Below are positions 24,372 through 36,585 of a stretch of 64,000 bases of DNA, in pieces; positions within the stretch are counted from its first letter, which is position 1; each line of letters opens with the position of its first letter. The position numbers and the translations under genes were made by a program. Source of the DNA: Gentiana macrophylla (Eukaryota > Streptophyta > Magnoliopsida > Gentianales > Gentianaceae); the NCBI GenBank assembly GCA_026214975.1, contig CM047805.1:194122601-194186600 (forward strand), written 5' to 3'. The notes under the pieces are model-generated. The model was given only the letters and a program-made list of their open reading frames with translations. It did no database searches and was not told the origin of the DNA.

Positions 24372-26070
24372 ACTACCCCCTCTTAACTTTTGATCATCCC
24401 GAGCAAAAACCAAATCAAAATCCCATAAACAATTATAAACTAATTAAGAACGGACTCATTCAAGAATTCTAAATAAGATGAGGGTCAACACATATCCATC
24501 AGTAATCCATTAAGTACTATCTCGTAGTAAAACCTACGTGTGTGTGAATAACTCTCAAACAATAGTAACGCTGACAGAATCACATTATATCAATAAAGAT
24601 TTTAGGCAAAACATGCATCATGCACATATCCATAAGTTCCCCATTAATCCTCACCTACCAATGCATCAATGTGTTGTGTGATAAATCTTTCGTGATAGTG
24701 CATTCAAGAAAAGAATGAAGTTATAGCGACCCCATAACCTTTACTTAACAATGTGCACACTCGCTCCTCTTGCCTTCAGACTCAGGCAAACAACATGAAC
24801 CTTACTTGGGACGGGTGAACTTGGGGACCGAGTATTACTCTTAGGTCCTCGTTTGTTTTATTTTTATACGAGGGTCGTGCTCTTTTTGCTACGAGTTCGC
24901 TTCCCTCACTGCCCTTATTATATACATTTTTTCTTTTCTTTTTTCTTTTCTTTTTGGAGGATTTCTCACTATTTTTTTCACTCTCACTCGCAAGTTCATT
25001 TTGTCCTGGTTCACCTTTTGTTGCATTCACTTTGCTACCATCATTCTACAACAATTGGTTAAAGTGTATCCACCGATAAATATCGATTTTCGGTCTAAGA
25101 TAACTCTTCATATTATCCATATACTTATCACTCAGATTACGTGCTCAAAAGTTGAATGAAATAGTAAAGTAATAATTAATAAGTCACAACTTCATGCAAC
25201 ATAACACATGCTCATTCATTCATACTAAAGTGAATAATGCTTCATCTATACTACATACTGAAGAAGTGACTTATACGTGCTTAAATAGGTCGATTCCACA
25301 ACAAGATAGATGATTAATAAATCACTACTTCAAATAGTTGACAAACCCCTTATTCGTCATTAATGAATTGAGTATGTAATTAAGCATTTTCAACGGTTAA
25401 GGTCTTTATTTCATTCAATTCAAAAAATCGAAATTCCCAAAAGTAAGTGTATGTGTGTCTCAATTTTTATCAAACTAAGTGTTATGCCTACTCCCCACTT
25501 TAAAACTCAACATTGTCCCCAATGTGGAAAGTAAAGCAATAAAAAGTAGGAAGAAGAACAACACTTAGATTTGGAAAATAGAAGAACTTGGCAAACTGTC
25601 TGAAGCGAATCATATCAATGAACTGGAACCAAAGTTGTCTCATCCCCAGGACTAATCTGCACTTGGTCAGGTAAAACAAACAATTCTTGCACAAAGGCCA
25701 TTACCACGAGACGTAAATAAGTAACAAATTCATTATGTTATGTGGCAGTAAATAGCACAACTAAAAAGAAGATGTGCAATAAAAAATTTAAGCCAACACA
25801 TAAAACCTTTATTACTTAAACACAACAAAACTATTATAAGACTCCAAATAAAAATAAAAAGACTCAAGACTCAAATTAATAATAAATGCAAAGTAAAAAA
25901 AAAACTCCCGCACATCCTTTGCTCAACAGCCTTAGGAACATGGCGATGAAAAAAAACCTTCTCATTTTTATTCGATTATTGAGAAAAAAAACTAACAAAA
26001 AAGTTAACTATAAATTAATGGCTATGCTTATCACTTAAACAAATAATCCCCGGCAACGGCGCCAAAAACT
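24372..26070 (-). other. Non-coding interior of the Athila derivative (PPT to PBS)
   Basis: Read on the minus strand it starts beside the primer-binding site (26047-26064, TGGCGCCGTTGCCGGGGA) and ends at the purine tract AAGAGGGGGTAGT (24384-24372). The part at about 24660-25080 is an inverted relative of the Athila 3' untranslated region at 29220-29640, sharing for example 'gaggacct', 'ataaaaataaaacaaa' and 'tgaatgcactatcac'. The coding region has been deleted. The remaining short ORFs look like chance. Confidence 0.75.
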
Positions 26071-27800
26071 TGATCGCGTGTAAGTCGTTCAATACTAGCA
26101 AGAAGACTAGGTCAATCATAGTATAGCAAGGGCGAGTCAAGGTCGATCCCACAAAGACTATTATTTAATTATGTTAACCATCACCACAATTTATAGGTCA
26201 ACCGGATAGGGGTGGTCATTGACCAACATAAATAAACAGTAAATAAAAGAGATGCAAATAAACCAATAGTCAATCATATATTGAAAAGGCATTAACCAAA
26301 CTATTCACAACTAATCTCCCCTTAATCCTTATCTAATGCAAATTTATAATTAAGCTACGGGTGCAGTCTCCTAACCCTATCTACTTCCACTGTAACGACA
26401 ACAGACAATCTATGTGCAGTTAATCTCCTTCGTTGGTTGTATTAACTCACACGCAATAAGTTCTAGAGATGCCAGCTTGAGGCCGAAAACCTCCCTAAGC
26501 AGTTATCGACTATGACTAGCACGTTCCTAGGGATCCATCAAGACTATGTCATAATTAATACTTCACTAAGAGTATTTCATGTTAATTTACGGTATACGGA
26601 TATTAGATTGGCCGGACGTAATTAATCGTTTTAATTATCATGTTGATCAACATAGCTGACGCTGAACCACATAATTAGGATTTACTAGGTGTCTCGATTA
26701 ATCGATAAGACCGTCGTCTAATCGAGAGAACGCAACCCATAATTTTGCTTATAATATGAACGAATCGAATAATAAAGATTACGGTTCGTTTAATTAATTC
26801 ATAGTTGATTAGATGCAAGCATAATCTAGATATGTCACAAGAACAATCATGAATCAAAGAAAAGAAATAAAATATTGGAATAGATGTTACACATGACGAA
26901 GAACAGATCCACTCCTCAATTTTCTCTCCCTCCGGCGATTCAAATCGATCCATGATCATCGTAAACCAAACACAATTCTATAATGAAACACTCATGACTT
27001 ATTTGCAAGAAAGAAAAGAAAAGAAAACGTTATTGCCAAAAGACTACATTGTATCTAGTTGATGAAAGAAAGAATAGGAATAATGATTGAATAGATGAAT
27101 GATTACAATTTCGCAGCTCTGATGGCTTTATATAGGTATGTAAACCGACTTAGGGGTAAACTCAATCCTTGGAGGACAAGAAAACGCGTTTCTGGAATAT
27201 TATGGGGCTCGATTAATCGGCGGAAAATACCAATTAATCGAGGTTATTCTTGTCCTTTTTCTTCTGCCGACTTAACATGGAAGATTCTGGAATAGCCTAG
27301 GCCCAATCATTTCATCAGCTTCGGTATTTGGACCATAACATGGCCTACGCAACTCCGATTTGGGTGATTCAAAGTGGGATGGAATCCTTGTTACAAGACC
27401 TACAACTATAATGTAGAAGTCTAAGACAAATTCGTCACGTAAAGCTTTGGAAACAGCGTTTCAAGATCACCAATCAGATTCTTGGGTCCAATCTCCGCTC
27501 GAAACACTTCAACCTTCAGTTCCGTTCAGTTATTTATCGATTGACTCTTATATTCAGCCCAAATAATGCTCCAAACACTCGTTCATCTGTCAATAAAACC
27601 ATAACACATAGTAGCTTCTATTTCTAGCAAATAATGCACAAAATACACGGTTAATACGTATAATACCGATTTAGTCACCCCGGACGTGGCTTAATCATAT
27701 TTAGCTAATTAACCCATGATTTCATACATATTATCCCCATTTAGAACACAAATACGGGGTAAGTTGGTGGAAAAATATGATACCAATTTGACCTTCATCA
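26071..27800 (-). repeat. 5' LTR of the Athila derivative (1730 bp)
   Basis: An uninterrupted LTR. On the minus strand it begins TGATGAAGGTC at 27800 and ends CGCGATCA at 26071, six bases from the primer-binding site. A minus-strand TATATAAAG box is at 27135-27127. It serves as the empty-site control for the insertion in the left LTR. Confidence 0.88.
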
Positions 27801-29128
27801 CCATGTTACATCAAGAGTGGGGAAGGTATACCCTGTGTTTGCGAACATTGTGAGTTATCTAGCAGGAAGATACTTGCCACCAGAATTCACAGTAAATGAT
27901 AGGAAGAGATTCTTTAATGAGTTAAAGAACTATTATTGGGACGATCCTTACCTATACAAGATGTGCCCTACTAACATTTTTAGATATGCGTCCATGATGA
28001 TGAGATACCAAGTATTCTGGAACAATGCCATTCAAGAGATGTGGACGGTCACTATGGCTCTGACAAGACAACAGCAAAGGTACTGCAGTGTGGATTTTAT
28101 TGGCCTATAATATTTAGATCTTCTTATGAGTTTATTAGAGCCTGTCATTCTTGCCAAATGACTAGAAATATTTCTAAGTGGAATGAGACGCCACTGCATA
28201 GTATCCTTGAAGTGGTGCTATATATTCGATGTCTGGGGAATTGATTTTGTTGGACCTTTCACATCGGTAAGATCTAATTGGTACATCCTGGTAGCAGTCG
28301 TCTATGTTTCTAAATAGGTACAGGAGGTGGCCTTACCTACAACCGATGCGATGTTTGTCCTGAGATTTCTTAAGAAGAATATCTTGACGAGGTTTGGGGT
28401 ACCAAGAGCCATAATCAGCGATAGATTGAGCCATTTTTGCAATTTGTTTTTTGTGAAGTTAATGTTGAGATATAGAGTGAGACATAAGATTGTGGCAGCT
28501 TATCACCCTCAGACGAGTGGACAAGTCGAGGGGACAAACATGGAGATCACGAGGATATTAGAAAAGACGGTTAATCCCATAAGGAAAGACTAGCCCTTTA
28601 AATTAGATGATGCACTCTGGGCATACAGAACTGCATACAAGACTACGATTGGGATGTCTCCTTACATGATCGTGTTTGGGAAAGCTTGCCATTTAGCGGT
28701 TGAACTAGAGCATCGTGCCATGTGTGCTACTCGGTTCTTAAACTTGTACGAAAGTTTAGCCGGAGTGAAGATATTGTTGGAGTTGAACAAATTGGAAGAA
28801 TTTCGATTGCAGACATATGTGAATGCGAAGATTTATAAGGAAAGGACGAAATGCTAGCATGACAAGAGGATTCTGAACCGCACCATTAAGGTTGGAGATA
28901 ATGCGCTGGTATACAATTCGCATCTTCGCCTCTTTCTTGAAAAGTTGAAGTCAAAATGGTTTGGACCATATGTCGTCATAAGGTCTTTAATTCTGGTGCA
29001 TGAAATGTACGAAATGAATTCTCTGGTCACATATACACTGTTAATGGCCATAGGCTGAAGCATTATGTCGATCGTAATTTTAGCCCGGAGTTAGAAGTCT
29101 TTATGTTGGACGATGCGCATTATGAATG
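27801..29128 (+). pseudogene. Athila integrase (resumed pol)
   Basis: The sequence resumes the interrupted Athila pol: FFNELKNYYWDDPYLYKMC, a decayed zinc-finger stretch (GHYGSDKTTAKVLQCGFYWP, CHSCQMT), and the catalytic core with D in [10 protein letters not shown] in IISDR and E in [34 protein letters not shown] and the C-terminal KVGDNALVYNS follow, ending DDAHYE and TGA at 29126-29128. Integrase joins element cDNA to the chromosome. Stops (for example 28315, 28590, 28855) and frameshifts near 28040 and 28220 inactivate it. Confidence 0.9.
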
Positions 29129-29826
29129 AAGGAGCCCTATATGTATAAACTCAGAACTGTCTCTAACCCCTTATTGCCATAACATAGGATGATGGTTAAA
29201 GTATAGTCGCCATCTCGACTATACTTGCTTCCCTCAACAATTGGCTGAAGTATATATCCACCGATAAATTGTTGTAGGATGATGGCAGCAGTCATGAATT
29301 CCAGAAAAGGTAAAACGGGACAAAAACAGGCTTGTGAGATAGTGAGGAAAGGAAAAATCAGAGAGAAATCTGCCAAAAAATAGAAAAAAAATATTTCAAA
29401 AAGAAAAATTGCGCAAAGCATAAAGGCATTGAGGGAAGCAAACTCAGGGCGTAAAATGCACGACCCTTGCATAAAAATAAAACAAATGAGGACCTTTGAG
29501 TAGTACTCGATTCCCAAGTCCGCCCGGCCTGATTAAGGTCTCATGTTGTTTTCCTAAGTCGGAAAGCAAGATGAACGGGTAAGTTAAGGTTGTGAGGTCA
29601 CTATAACTTGATTCTTTTCATGAATGCACTATCACAAAATATTTAGCACACAACCCATTGATGCATCGGTAGCAATTGATTAGTGGGGAGCTTATGGATT
29701 GTTGCTTCACATATGTTTTACCTGAAATCTTTTTTAAGTGTGTGGGAGTTGATGGGGACTGCTCTTGGAGGTACATTCCGCCTTGACACTCTGCTCGAGG
29801 ATGAGAAAAAGGCTAGTGGGGGTAGT
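29129..29826 (+). other. Athila 3' untranslated region and polypurine tract
   Basis: About 700 bp with no ORF of note, ending in 'gctagtgggggtagt' before the LTR start. Relatives of this sequence lie inverted at 24660-25080. Confidence 0.7.
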
Positions 29827-31038
29827 TGGAGATGCTCAAAATGATAAACCTTACGGCATTAACATTTCACCCATTCTAAGCTAAAAGTAGTTGTTTTCGG
29901 CCTTTTTTATGAACCATTTGTAGTGAATGTCATATGTCGGGTTCAAGAGTCGAGTATTTTGGATTTAGCATTTATATTCCCCGATTCGATATTATTTTGT
30001 TTATTATTGGACTATTTTCAGGTAACGAGATTTGGGCTAAGTGCTTGGATGGATTCTGGAAGCGAACTGGATGGAGAATTGGGCCTAGGGTGTTCCAGAA
30101 CTATCAGTTAAGTCAGTAGAGCAGAAAAGGATGAAATTACCCCTATAGTTGTATGGAGGGCAGCCGCAGTCGTGAGATTTCCAGAAGCTTTGGAAAACGC
30201 ATTTTCTTGGACGAGGGGTAGTTTTAAGGGCTAGCTAAGTCGGTTATTCATTTATGAATAAGAGGCATCAGCATCAGTTGTAAAGTGTGACATTGAGTAC
30301 AATTTTCTCAAGGCAAATACATTATGCAATAAAATTTCTATTGATTTTTCACTTTTTGTTATTTATTATGATTTGTAGTCACGGATCCGACGGATTCACC
30401 TTCTAAGGAGAAATCTGTGAAGGTTCTACGCTCGGCCTCGAGGGTATGACTCTTCAATTTTTTCTAGATGTAGATTAGTCATTGTCATATGTAATTAGTA
30501 TTATTTAATTGTTTAATTTAGTTCTGCTATGTAGTAGTTAGTTTATTCACCCCATGTATGTATAGATCTGATTCGTTGATGAAGAAATCATGAAATAGTT
30601 GTTGCGTTCTTCAGATCTGCGATGGTTTATCCCTAGATCGGAATACCTAGTAAATCCTAGTTCATGATAATCGATGCTAGCTACGTCTGATCGACAAATT
30701 TAATTTACATGTTAGTAGCATGATCAACTATATTCATGTCAACATAAATTAGAATGAAGGACTTACAAGGTGAACTGGTAATTAGGACATGGTCTTGATC
30801 GATCCTTAAGAATGTGCTAGTCAATCCACGATAGCGGCTTAGAGAGGTCCTCGGTCTTGAGCCGGCTATACCTAGCTCTTATTGCATGTGAATTAATACA
30901 ACCAACGAATGAAGTTAATTTCACATAGGCATCTACTGTCCGTCCTATGGAAGTTGTGTAATATTAGGCGATAGCACCGTAGCTGTTAAAGATCTAAAAT
31001 TCCCCACGGGGTAGATCCATATATATGTTGGAGTAAAT
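29827..31038 (+). repeat. 3' LTR of the plus-strand Athila, truncated by a copia insertion
   Basis: It starts TGGAGATGCTC after the purine tract. The part at about 30500-31010 is similar, in reverse complement, to 15900-16420 of the Athila derivative: 'attaggacat.gtcttgat', 'acaaccaacg.atga' and 'gcttagagaggt' are shared. This means the two LTR families are cousins in opposite orientation. The LTR is cut at 31039 and its remainder was not found in the window. Confidence 0.65.
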
Positions 31039-32902
31039 TGTTAGGAAATCAACTAGTTTATGCAGCGGAATTTAAAAATTGATTTCCGATCCCAAAATCG
31101 ACTTCATTTAAAACAGTAAACACGTTAAGTAGTAGACGGTGATTACATCAGTTGATCTATAAGATCGACGCTTTGACTGTCAAATGAGAGTATTAGTATG
31201 CGCGATCTGTCCACGTGTCCGGCCTCTAACGATATCCACACGAGCACCTCACCGGAATCCTCCTTGAATAGCTACTAGAAAAACCCAGTTGCTAGACTGG
31301 CATTTTCCCTCTCTAAATACTCTCTCTATGAAGCTCTCTATTTTTAACAAGAATTATGAATTCTTGGAATTGTGATGTAGATAAGAGCTAGCCAACCCCT
31401 TCCTTATATAGGGGTAGGCTGCGCCCCATATGCTTCCATTCCCAATGGGAAAAGCTTCTGAGTGGAGTAAGGAGAAAGAAAACCTTTAACTAGTAAAATA
31501 AGGAAAATAGATATTCTAGATTTATCTCATTTAATTTAATATCACATATTAAATAAATCCAAAATATTGTCAATAGCTAATATTGATTATTTTTATCATA
31601 TTACCATAAATCATTTACACATGTGTGTAAATCTATACACATTAATATCTAATATGAATATATGATAATACTATTAATTAAAAATTGCACAATCCAAGTG
31701 TATCTTATACACTCATAACATGTGCCTCATATAGCCATTAATTGGCTTCCGGATTATTCTTAATTAATTAACATAATTAATATCTTGTTTTTAATTTATT
31801 CATAATAAATAAATACCACAATATTAATTTATCACAATAACACATTATAGTCGAGATAAAATTTCATTATATGGTTTTTCACTATAACCGCATTTTAATC
31901 CCGTTAGATGTTCTTATGTGTGTGACCCAATAGGCTTCCGAATATGTTGGCCACAGGCATAAAGTGCATTTTACTAAAATACCCTTCACACCTAACAATC
32001 ACGAAATAGCGTCTAGCAACACATCGTGACCCCCAATCATCAGAAGAGTCAAAAGATGACTACTACATTTCATGTGAAACAGTTACCATGTATATAGAAT
32101 CCTATCGCTATAATAATATCCATACAATCGTATCTCGAGTGTCAGTACATCAACGATCGTATCTTATAATCTAGATATCATGCTCTCTCGATTTAACTCA
32201 TTTACTCCTACTTTGCAAAGAGTCACGAGATCTAGACATTCCTTATAAGAAGGTCATTTCAGATATTTACTCCTACTAATAGGATACGTGAGTTTTGGAC
32301 GAACAAACATGTATCCTACGCATGCTTCAATATCATACCCGAGCACTACCGCACGATCGCCCCAAAGCTAGGGGAAACCGCAATAGTGTCAAAGCATGAC
32401 AACCCACTCCGTGATGCTATGAAGACTCTGGTCTCAGGATAATTACACAACTGCCACATACTGCGACACTCAATGTACGTGGGTCAGTCTATTTGTGCAC
32501 ATTCTTCAATACACATCCACGTACAGTCCAAGTGTCTCTACACTTTGATAGACAAGATATATCCATATCTTCAATAAGATAGAAGACATCTAATACGTGC
32601 TAGTCTAATCATACTATCAATGTCCTGTTTGACAGTACATACGACTAGAAACAGATTAAGTACAAAACTTATTAAAGTAATTAGAGATCTTATCAACCAT
32701 AATCACTATCATGGTTTCTCTATCTAAGTTTAATGCTAAGGACGTTGATATATATACAATAACATAATTCTTTTATAAAGATAAACTAAATATATAATAA
32801 CAAAAGTGTTTTTATTAATCATAATAAACTAAATAGACAGTAAATGACCCAACCCGGTCGGATCCGGTCCAACCCGATTGGGTTTAGGACACCATTTCAA
32901 CA
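31039..32902 (-). repeat. 3' LTR of the Ty1-copia element (1864 bp)
   Basis: On the minus strand it starts TGTTGAAATGGTGTCC just after the purine-rich 'acaagtgcgagat' and ends CCTAACA at 31039. A TATATAAGG box on the minus strand is at 31410-31402, followed by a leader with AGAGAG runs. Confidence 0.8.
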
Positions 32903-33054
32903 ATCTCGCACTTGTCCTAAACCCAATCATCCATATGCCTAAGCTCATGCTTGTGAACATGTTTCTCATGCTTAGCCTATGACAATGCCTTGGTAAACGG
33001 ATTAGCTTTGTTATCATCCTTGTGGACTTTCTCTATCTTTACATCTCCTCTATC

Positions 33055-33369
33055 CAGTGGCAGAGGCAGGATTTTGGTTCGGGGGGGCACAACTCTCCAT
33101 CGAATGCCACAAAAAATTACAATGCATAATTGAAGAAGCAAAATGAAAAAAAATTAATGTAGCATTTGGGGTTCGATCCCCTAACCTTTAACAACAAAAC
33201 TTATAGCCTAACCACTACGCTACACAAATTTATTCAATAGTATTACCGACTGAAACATATATATACTTGAACTAAACTAATATCAAAATATATAAGGGTA
33301 TACTAGTAATTAATCAAAAACCAAAGGAGGGCACGCGCCCCCTCTAGGGCCTTAATAGCTCCGCCCCTA
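33055..33369. mobile_element. hAT-type MITE, 315 bp
   Basis: It is flanked by the 8-bp duplication CCTCTATC (33047-33054 and 33370-33377). The ends are imperfect inverted repeats: CAGTGGCAGAG on the left and CTCCGCCCCTA on the right. Removing it restores the copia frame IREIVDRG-DVKIEK. It carries an internal tRNA-like segment and no transposase. Confidence 0.9.
33155..33226 (-). other. tRNA-like segment with A and B boxes inside the MITE
   Basis: The minus strand has an A-box-like TAGCGTAGTGGTTAGGC (33222-33206) and a B-box/T-arm hairpin GGGGATCGAACCCC (33181-33168). Spacing fits a tRNA-derived Pol III promoter. The acceptor stem does not pair, so it is not an intact tRNA gene. Confidence 0.6.
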
Positions 33370-34540
33370 CCTCTATCTACTATCTCTCTAATCAAGTGAT
33401 AGCGCCGTAGCACATGTTTGGACATCTGATGAGACCTTGGTTCCTTTGAATGAGCAATTGCCCCATTGTTATCACAGTATAGTGGACCTGGACCGTCAAT
33501 GGAGAGAACCACACCAAGTTCAGTAATGAACTTCTTTATCCAAAAAGCTTCCTCTGCCTCCTCCGGCTTCCGTTGTAGAGTCTGCAGTAGTCTCATGCTT
33601 GGAACTCTTCCAGCTAACTGCTCATCTATTAAACGTGAAAACAAATCCAGACTATGACCTAAAGTCATCCTTGTCAGTTTGAAAATTGGCATCTGTGTAA
33701 CCTCGTAATACCTCATCAGAGTTCCCGAAAACTAGGAACATATCCCTAGTATGTCTCACGTACTTAAGAATACTCTTGACTTCAATGCAGTGACCATCAC
33801 CTACTAGCCATACTCAGAGGTTACGAGACATCCGTTCTGGTGAACAACATGGCATACATGACATCCGGCTTGCTTTAATCAATAGATGGACCTTTGCAAT
33901 TTGCACACCATCCTGACATCATCGGTTTTGAAACCCTCTGGTTGTGTCATATACACTTCCTCCGATAGATTCCCGTAAAGGAAAGCCGTTTTCACATCCA
34001 TCTGCCAGATCTCATAATTATGGTATGCTGCAATAGCAAGAAGAATTCTATTGGACTTTAGCATGGCTACTGGCAAAAGGTTTCATTATAGTCAACTCCT
34101 TGTCTTTGCTTATAACCTCTTTGTAGGTAGTCACATTACCATCCATGTCAGTCTTTCTCTTAAAGAACCATTTACACCCTATAGGAACTATTCTTTGGGT
34201 GGATCAACTAATTTCTAAATTTGGTTGTCTTTCACGGATTCTATTTCAGAACTCATGGCTTGTAGCCATTTCTCTTTGTCATGCCTCATCAATACCTCCT
34301 CATTAGTTTTAAGGTCCTCATCTCACGACGTTCCTTAGTGGATCTTCGAGGCGTCTGTGTTTTTGGAGCAGGTGTATCAACCTCATCTATATGTGGTGTC
34401 TGTTCCACTTCCATCAACTGACTATTATCTGTTAGTGGTTCTAGAATTTCTTCCAGATCAGTCTTACTCCCACTGACCCTATCCAGAATGAACTCTTTCT
34501 CTACAAAGTGGCTAGTCCTGGAGGCAAACACTCTTTGTTC

Positions 34541-35481
34541 TCCTGGGTGGGAAAATTGGTATCATTTAGTTTTCTTAGGTCAACCCACAAAAAGACATTT
34601 GTCAGATCTGGCCTCTAACTTATCAGGCATCATCCACTTCATATAAGTCGGACAATCCTAAAGTTTAAGATGACCCAAACCAGGTCTTTTCCCTTCGAAC
34701 ACTTCATAAGGAATCGTCTCAACGGTCTTTGATGGAACTTGGTTAAGTGTATAGGATGCTGTTTCTAGAGAATACTCCCAAAACTATTTTGGAAGAACTG
34801 CGTAGCTCATCATGGATTGCACCATGTCCAACAAGGTACGGTTCCTCCTTTCAGATATGCCATTAATCTTAAGCATTTTGGGAGGGGTCCATTCTGGTAG
34901 TCCTATTCTCATTTAAGTAATCTTGAAACTCACCATCTCAGTACTTTCCAACTAGATTGGATCAAAGTGTTTTGATTTATTTACCTAGTTGTTTCTCCAC
35001 TTAACCTCTAAATTCTTTAAACTTTTCAAAGGCCTCAGACTTATACTTCATCAAGTATATGTAACCATAACGAGAATGGTTGTCAGTGAAGGTGATAAAA
35101 TAAGAGTATGCTCCTTTGGCTAGAATTGACATTGGGCCGCATACATCAGTATGTATGACCTCAATTAATTCATTGGATATTATCCTTTTTCCACTAAATG
35201 GTGAATTTATCATCTTGTGAAGTAAACAAGATTTTCAAGTATCAAATGATTCATAATCAAAGTGATCCAATAATCCATCTTTATGGAGTTTGGAAATGTG
35301 ATTCTTATTTAAATGACAAAGTCAACAATGCCACAAATAGGATTCATTCAAGTCACTTGTTTTAGCTTTCTTGTTGTTTATGTTAAGTATATCAACATTC
35401 ATAACTAATATATAGAGACCATTGACAAGTTTGCCAATACCATAAAATATTCCATCACGTGAAAAAGAACAACATTTATTC
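34541..35481 (-). pseudogene. Ty1-copia integrase (decayed)
   Basis: The minus strand shows WHC-like and CLLHKMINSPFSGK segments of the GAG-pre-integrase, then IEVIHTDVCGPM, SYFITFTDNHSRYGYIYLM and KYKSEAFEKFKEF of the catalytic core. A poorly preserved remainder follows, with the LGHGA.H and decayed VFVSR-type blocks. Stops and frameshifts occur throughout. Confidence 0.82.
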
Positions 35482-36585
35482 TTAAACGTAAAAGAAAACT
35501 TCAACATCCAATGCTGAAATAGAAATAATGCTCTTCGTAAGAGCAGAAACAAAAAAATAGTTATTTAATTCAAGTACAAGCCCACTGGGCAACGAAAGAA
35601 AATAAACTCCTATGGCTAGTGCAATAACACTTGCTCCATTTCCCACACGCAGGTCAACTTCTCCTTTCCTCAGATCTCTTGTCCTTCTTAGTCCCTGTAT
35701 ATCCGTACACATATGAGAACCACAACCAGTATCTAATACCCAGTGGTTATACTTAGAAGAAGAAATATTGATCTCAATCATAAACATATATGAAGTCGAA
35801 GCATTGCTTTTCTTGTTCTTCTTGGTACTTAATAAGGCCCTGCAGTTTCTTCTCCAATGGCCCGGCTGGCCACAATGGAAGCAAGCATCCTTTGATTTTT
35901 CTTTGGCTATCTTAGGCTTTGGCTTGGTAGCCAGCTTAGCCTTCTTGGTCTTCTTTTGTGCCTTTTTCTTGCCCTTGGAAGATGTCACGAGAAACACTTG
36001 CTTACCTTTGCCAACAGTGCCCTCAGTAGTCTTAATCATGTTCAATAGCTCCGCGGGGGAGCAATCAATCTAGTTTATGTGATAGCTCATCACAAACTGT
36101 GAGTTAGAGTCCGGTAGTGATTGCAGAATCAAGTCAACGCTTAATTCACCCCCATCTTATGTCTAAGCTTCTCAAGCCTCTCTACATATCCGATCATCTT
36201 CAACACATGCGACCCAACTAGAGTACCTGGAGCCATCTTACAACCAAAAAATGCCTTCGAGACCTCGTACCTCTTAGTGTGAGTCTGGGAAGCATAGAGT
36301 TCCTTCAGGTGACGAATGATGGTGTAAGAATCCATTGACTCATGTAGCCTCAACACTGTCAGAACAGTACTTCTAATGCTTCTCAACTGATTCCTCATTA
36401 TCAGCATCGGCAGGTTCCTCATTTAAGGGTGTGTCCAAAAAATAGCCAATGTTTTCACGTCTCAAAATGATTTTGAGGTTCCTTTCCCATTCGAGAAAGT
36501 TTGTTTCGTCAAGCTTGTTATCAATTATAAAACAAGGTTCAAATTGTTCGGGATTTCTACAACATTAAAGTAAATATATAATAAG
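35482..36585 (-). pseudogene. Ty1-copia gag and aspartic protease
   Basis: Minus-strand gag starts near 36580 (LDETNFLEWERNLKIILR). It continues through MDSYTIIRHLKELY and EVSKAFFGCKMAPGT, then a lysine-rich stretch and a CX2CX4HX4C zinc knuckle (CFHCGQPGHWRRNC, residues 55-68 of the frame opening at 36045). The protease follows: WVLDTGCGSHMC, VDLRVGNGASV, LPSGLVLELNNY and ALTKSIISISALD. The zinc knuckle and DTG motif are intact. A frameshift lies near 36420 and stops near 36060-36140. Confidence 0.88.

Larger units (their letters stand above)
15654..27800 (-). mobile_element. Athila-related deletion derivative, inserted in Athila pol
   Basis: Two copies of one LTR bracket a 1.7-kb non-coding interior. 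A TGGCGCCGTTGCCGGGGA primer-binding site (26047-26064, minus strand) lies beside the right LTR and a purine tract (24372-24384, minus) beside the left, so the element reads right to left. The right LTR is 1730 bp. The left LTR, minus its nested insertion, is 1011 + 720 = 1731 bp. The flanks GCATA (15649-15653) and CCATG (27801-27805) are only a partial target-duplication match. No gag or pol survives. Confidence 0.85.
32917..34540 (-). pseudogene. Ty1-copia RT/RNase H, YVDD region deleted
   Basis: Minus-strand blocks are LSDRVSG-like (ILDRVSGSK), IWQMDVKTAFLYGNLSEEVYM, RSIY.LKQA, then directly VMYAMLFTRTDVS, GYTDANFQTDKDD, EAFWIKKFITELGVV, LYCDNNGAIA and HVLRRYHLIREIVDRG. After the hAT insertion come DVKIEKVHKDDNKANPFTKAL and a stop at 32917. 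Between LKQA and the VMYAM block the region that should hold YVDD is missing, so the RT cannot work. Numerous frameshifts and stops are present. Confidence 0.88.

Noticed and set aside
33155..33226. Functional tRNA gene
   Set aside because: A and B boxes are present but no acceptor-stem pairing, and it lies inside a MITE.
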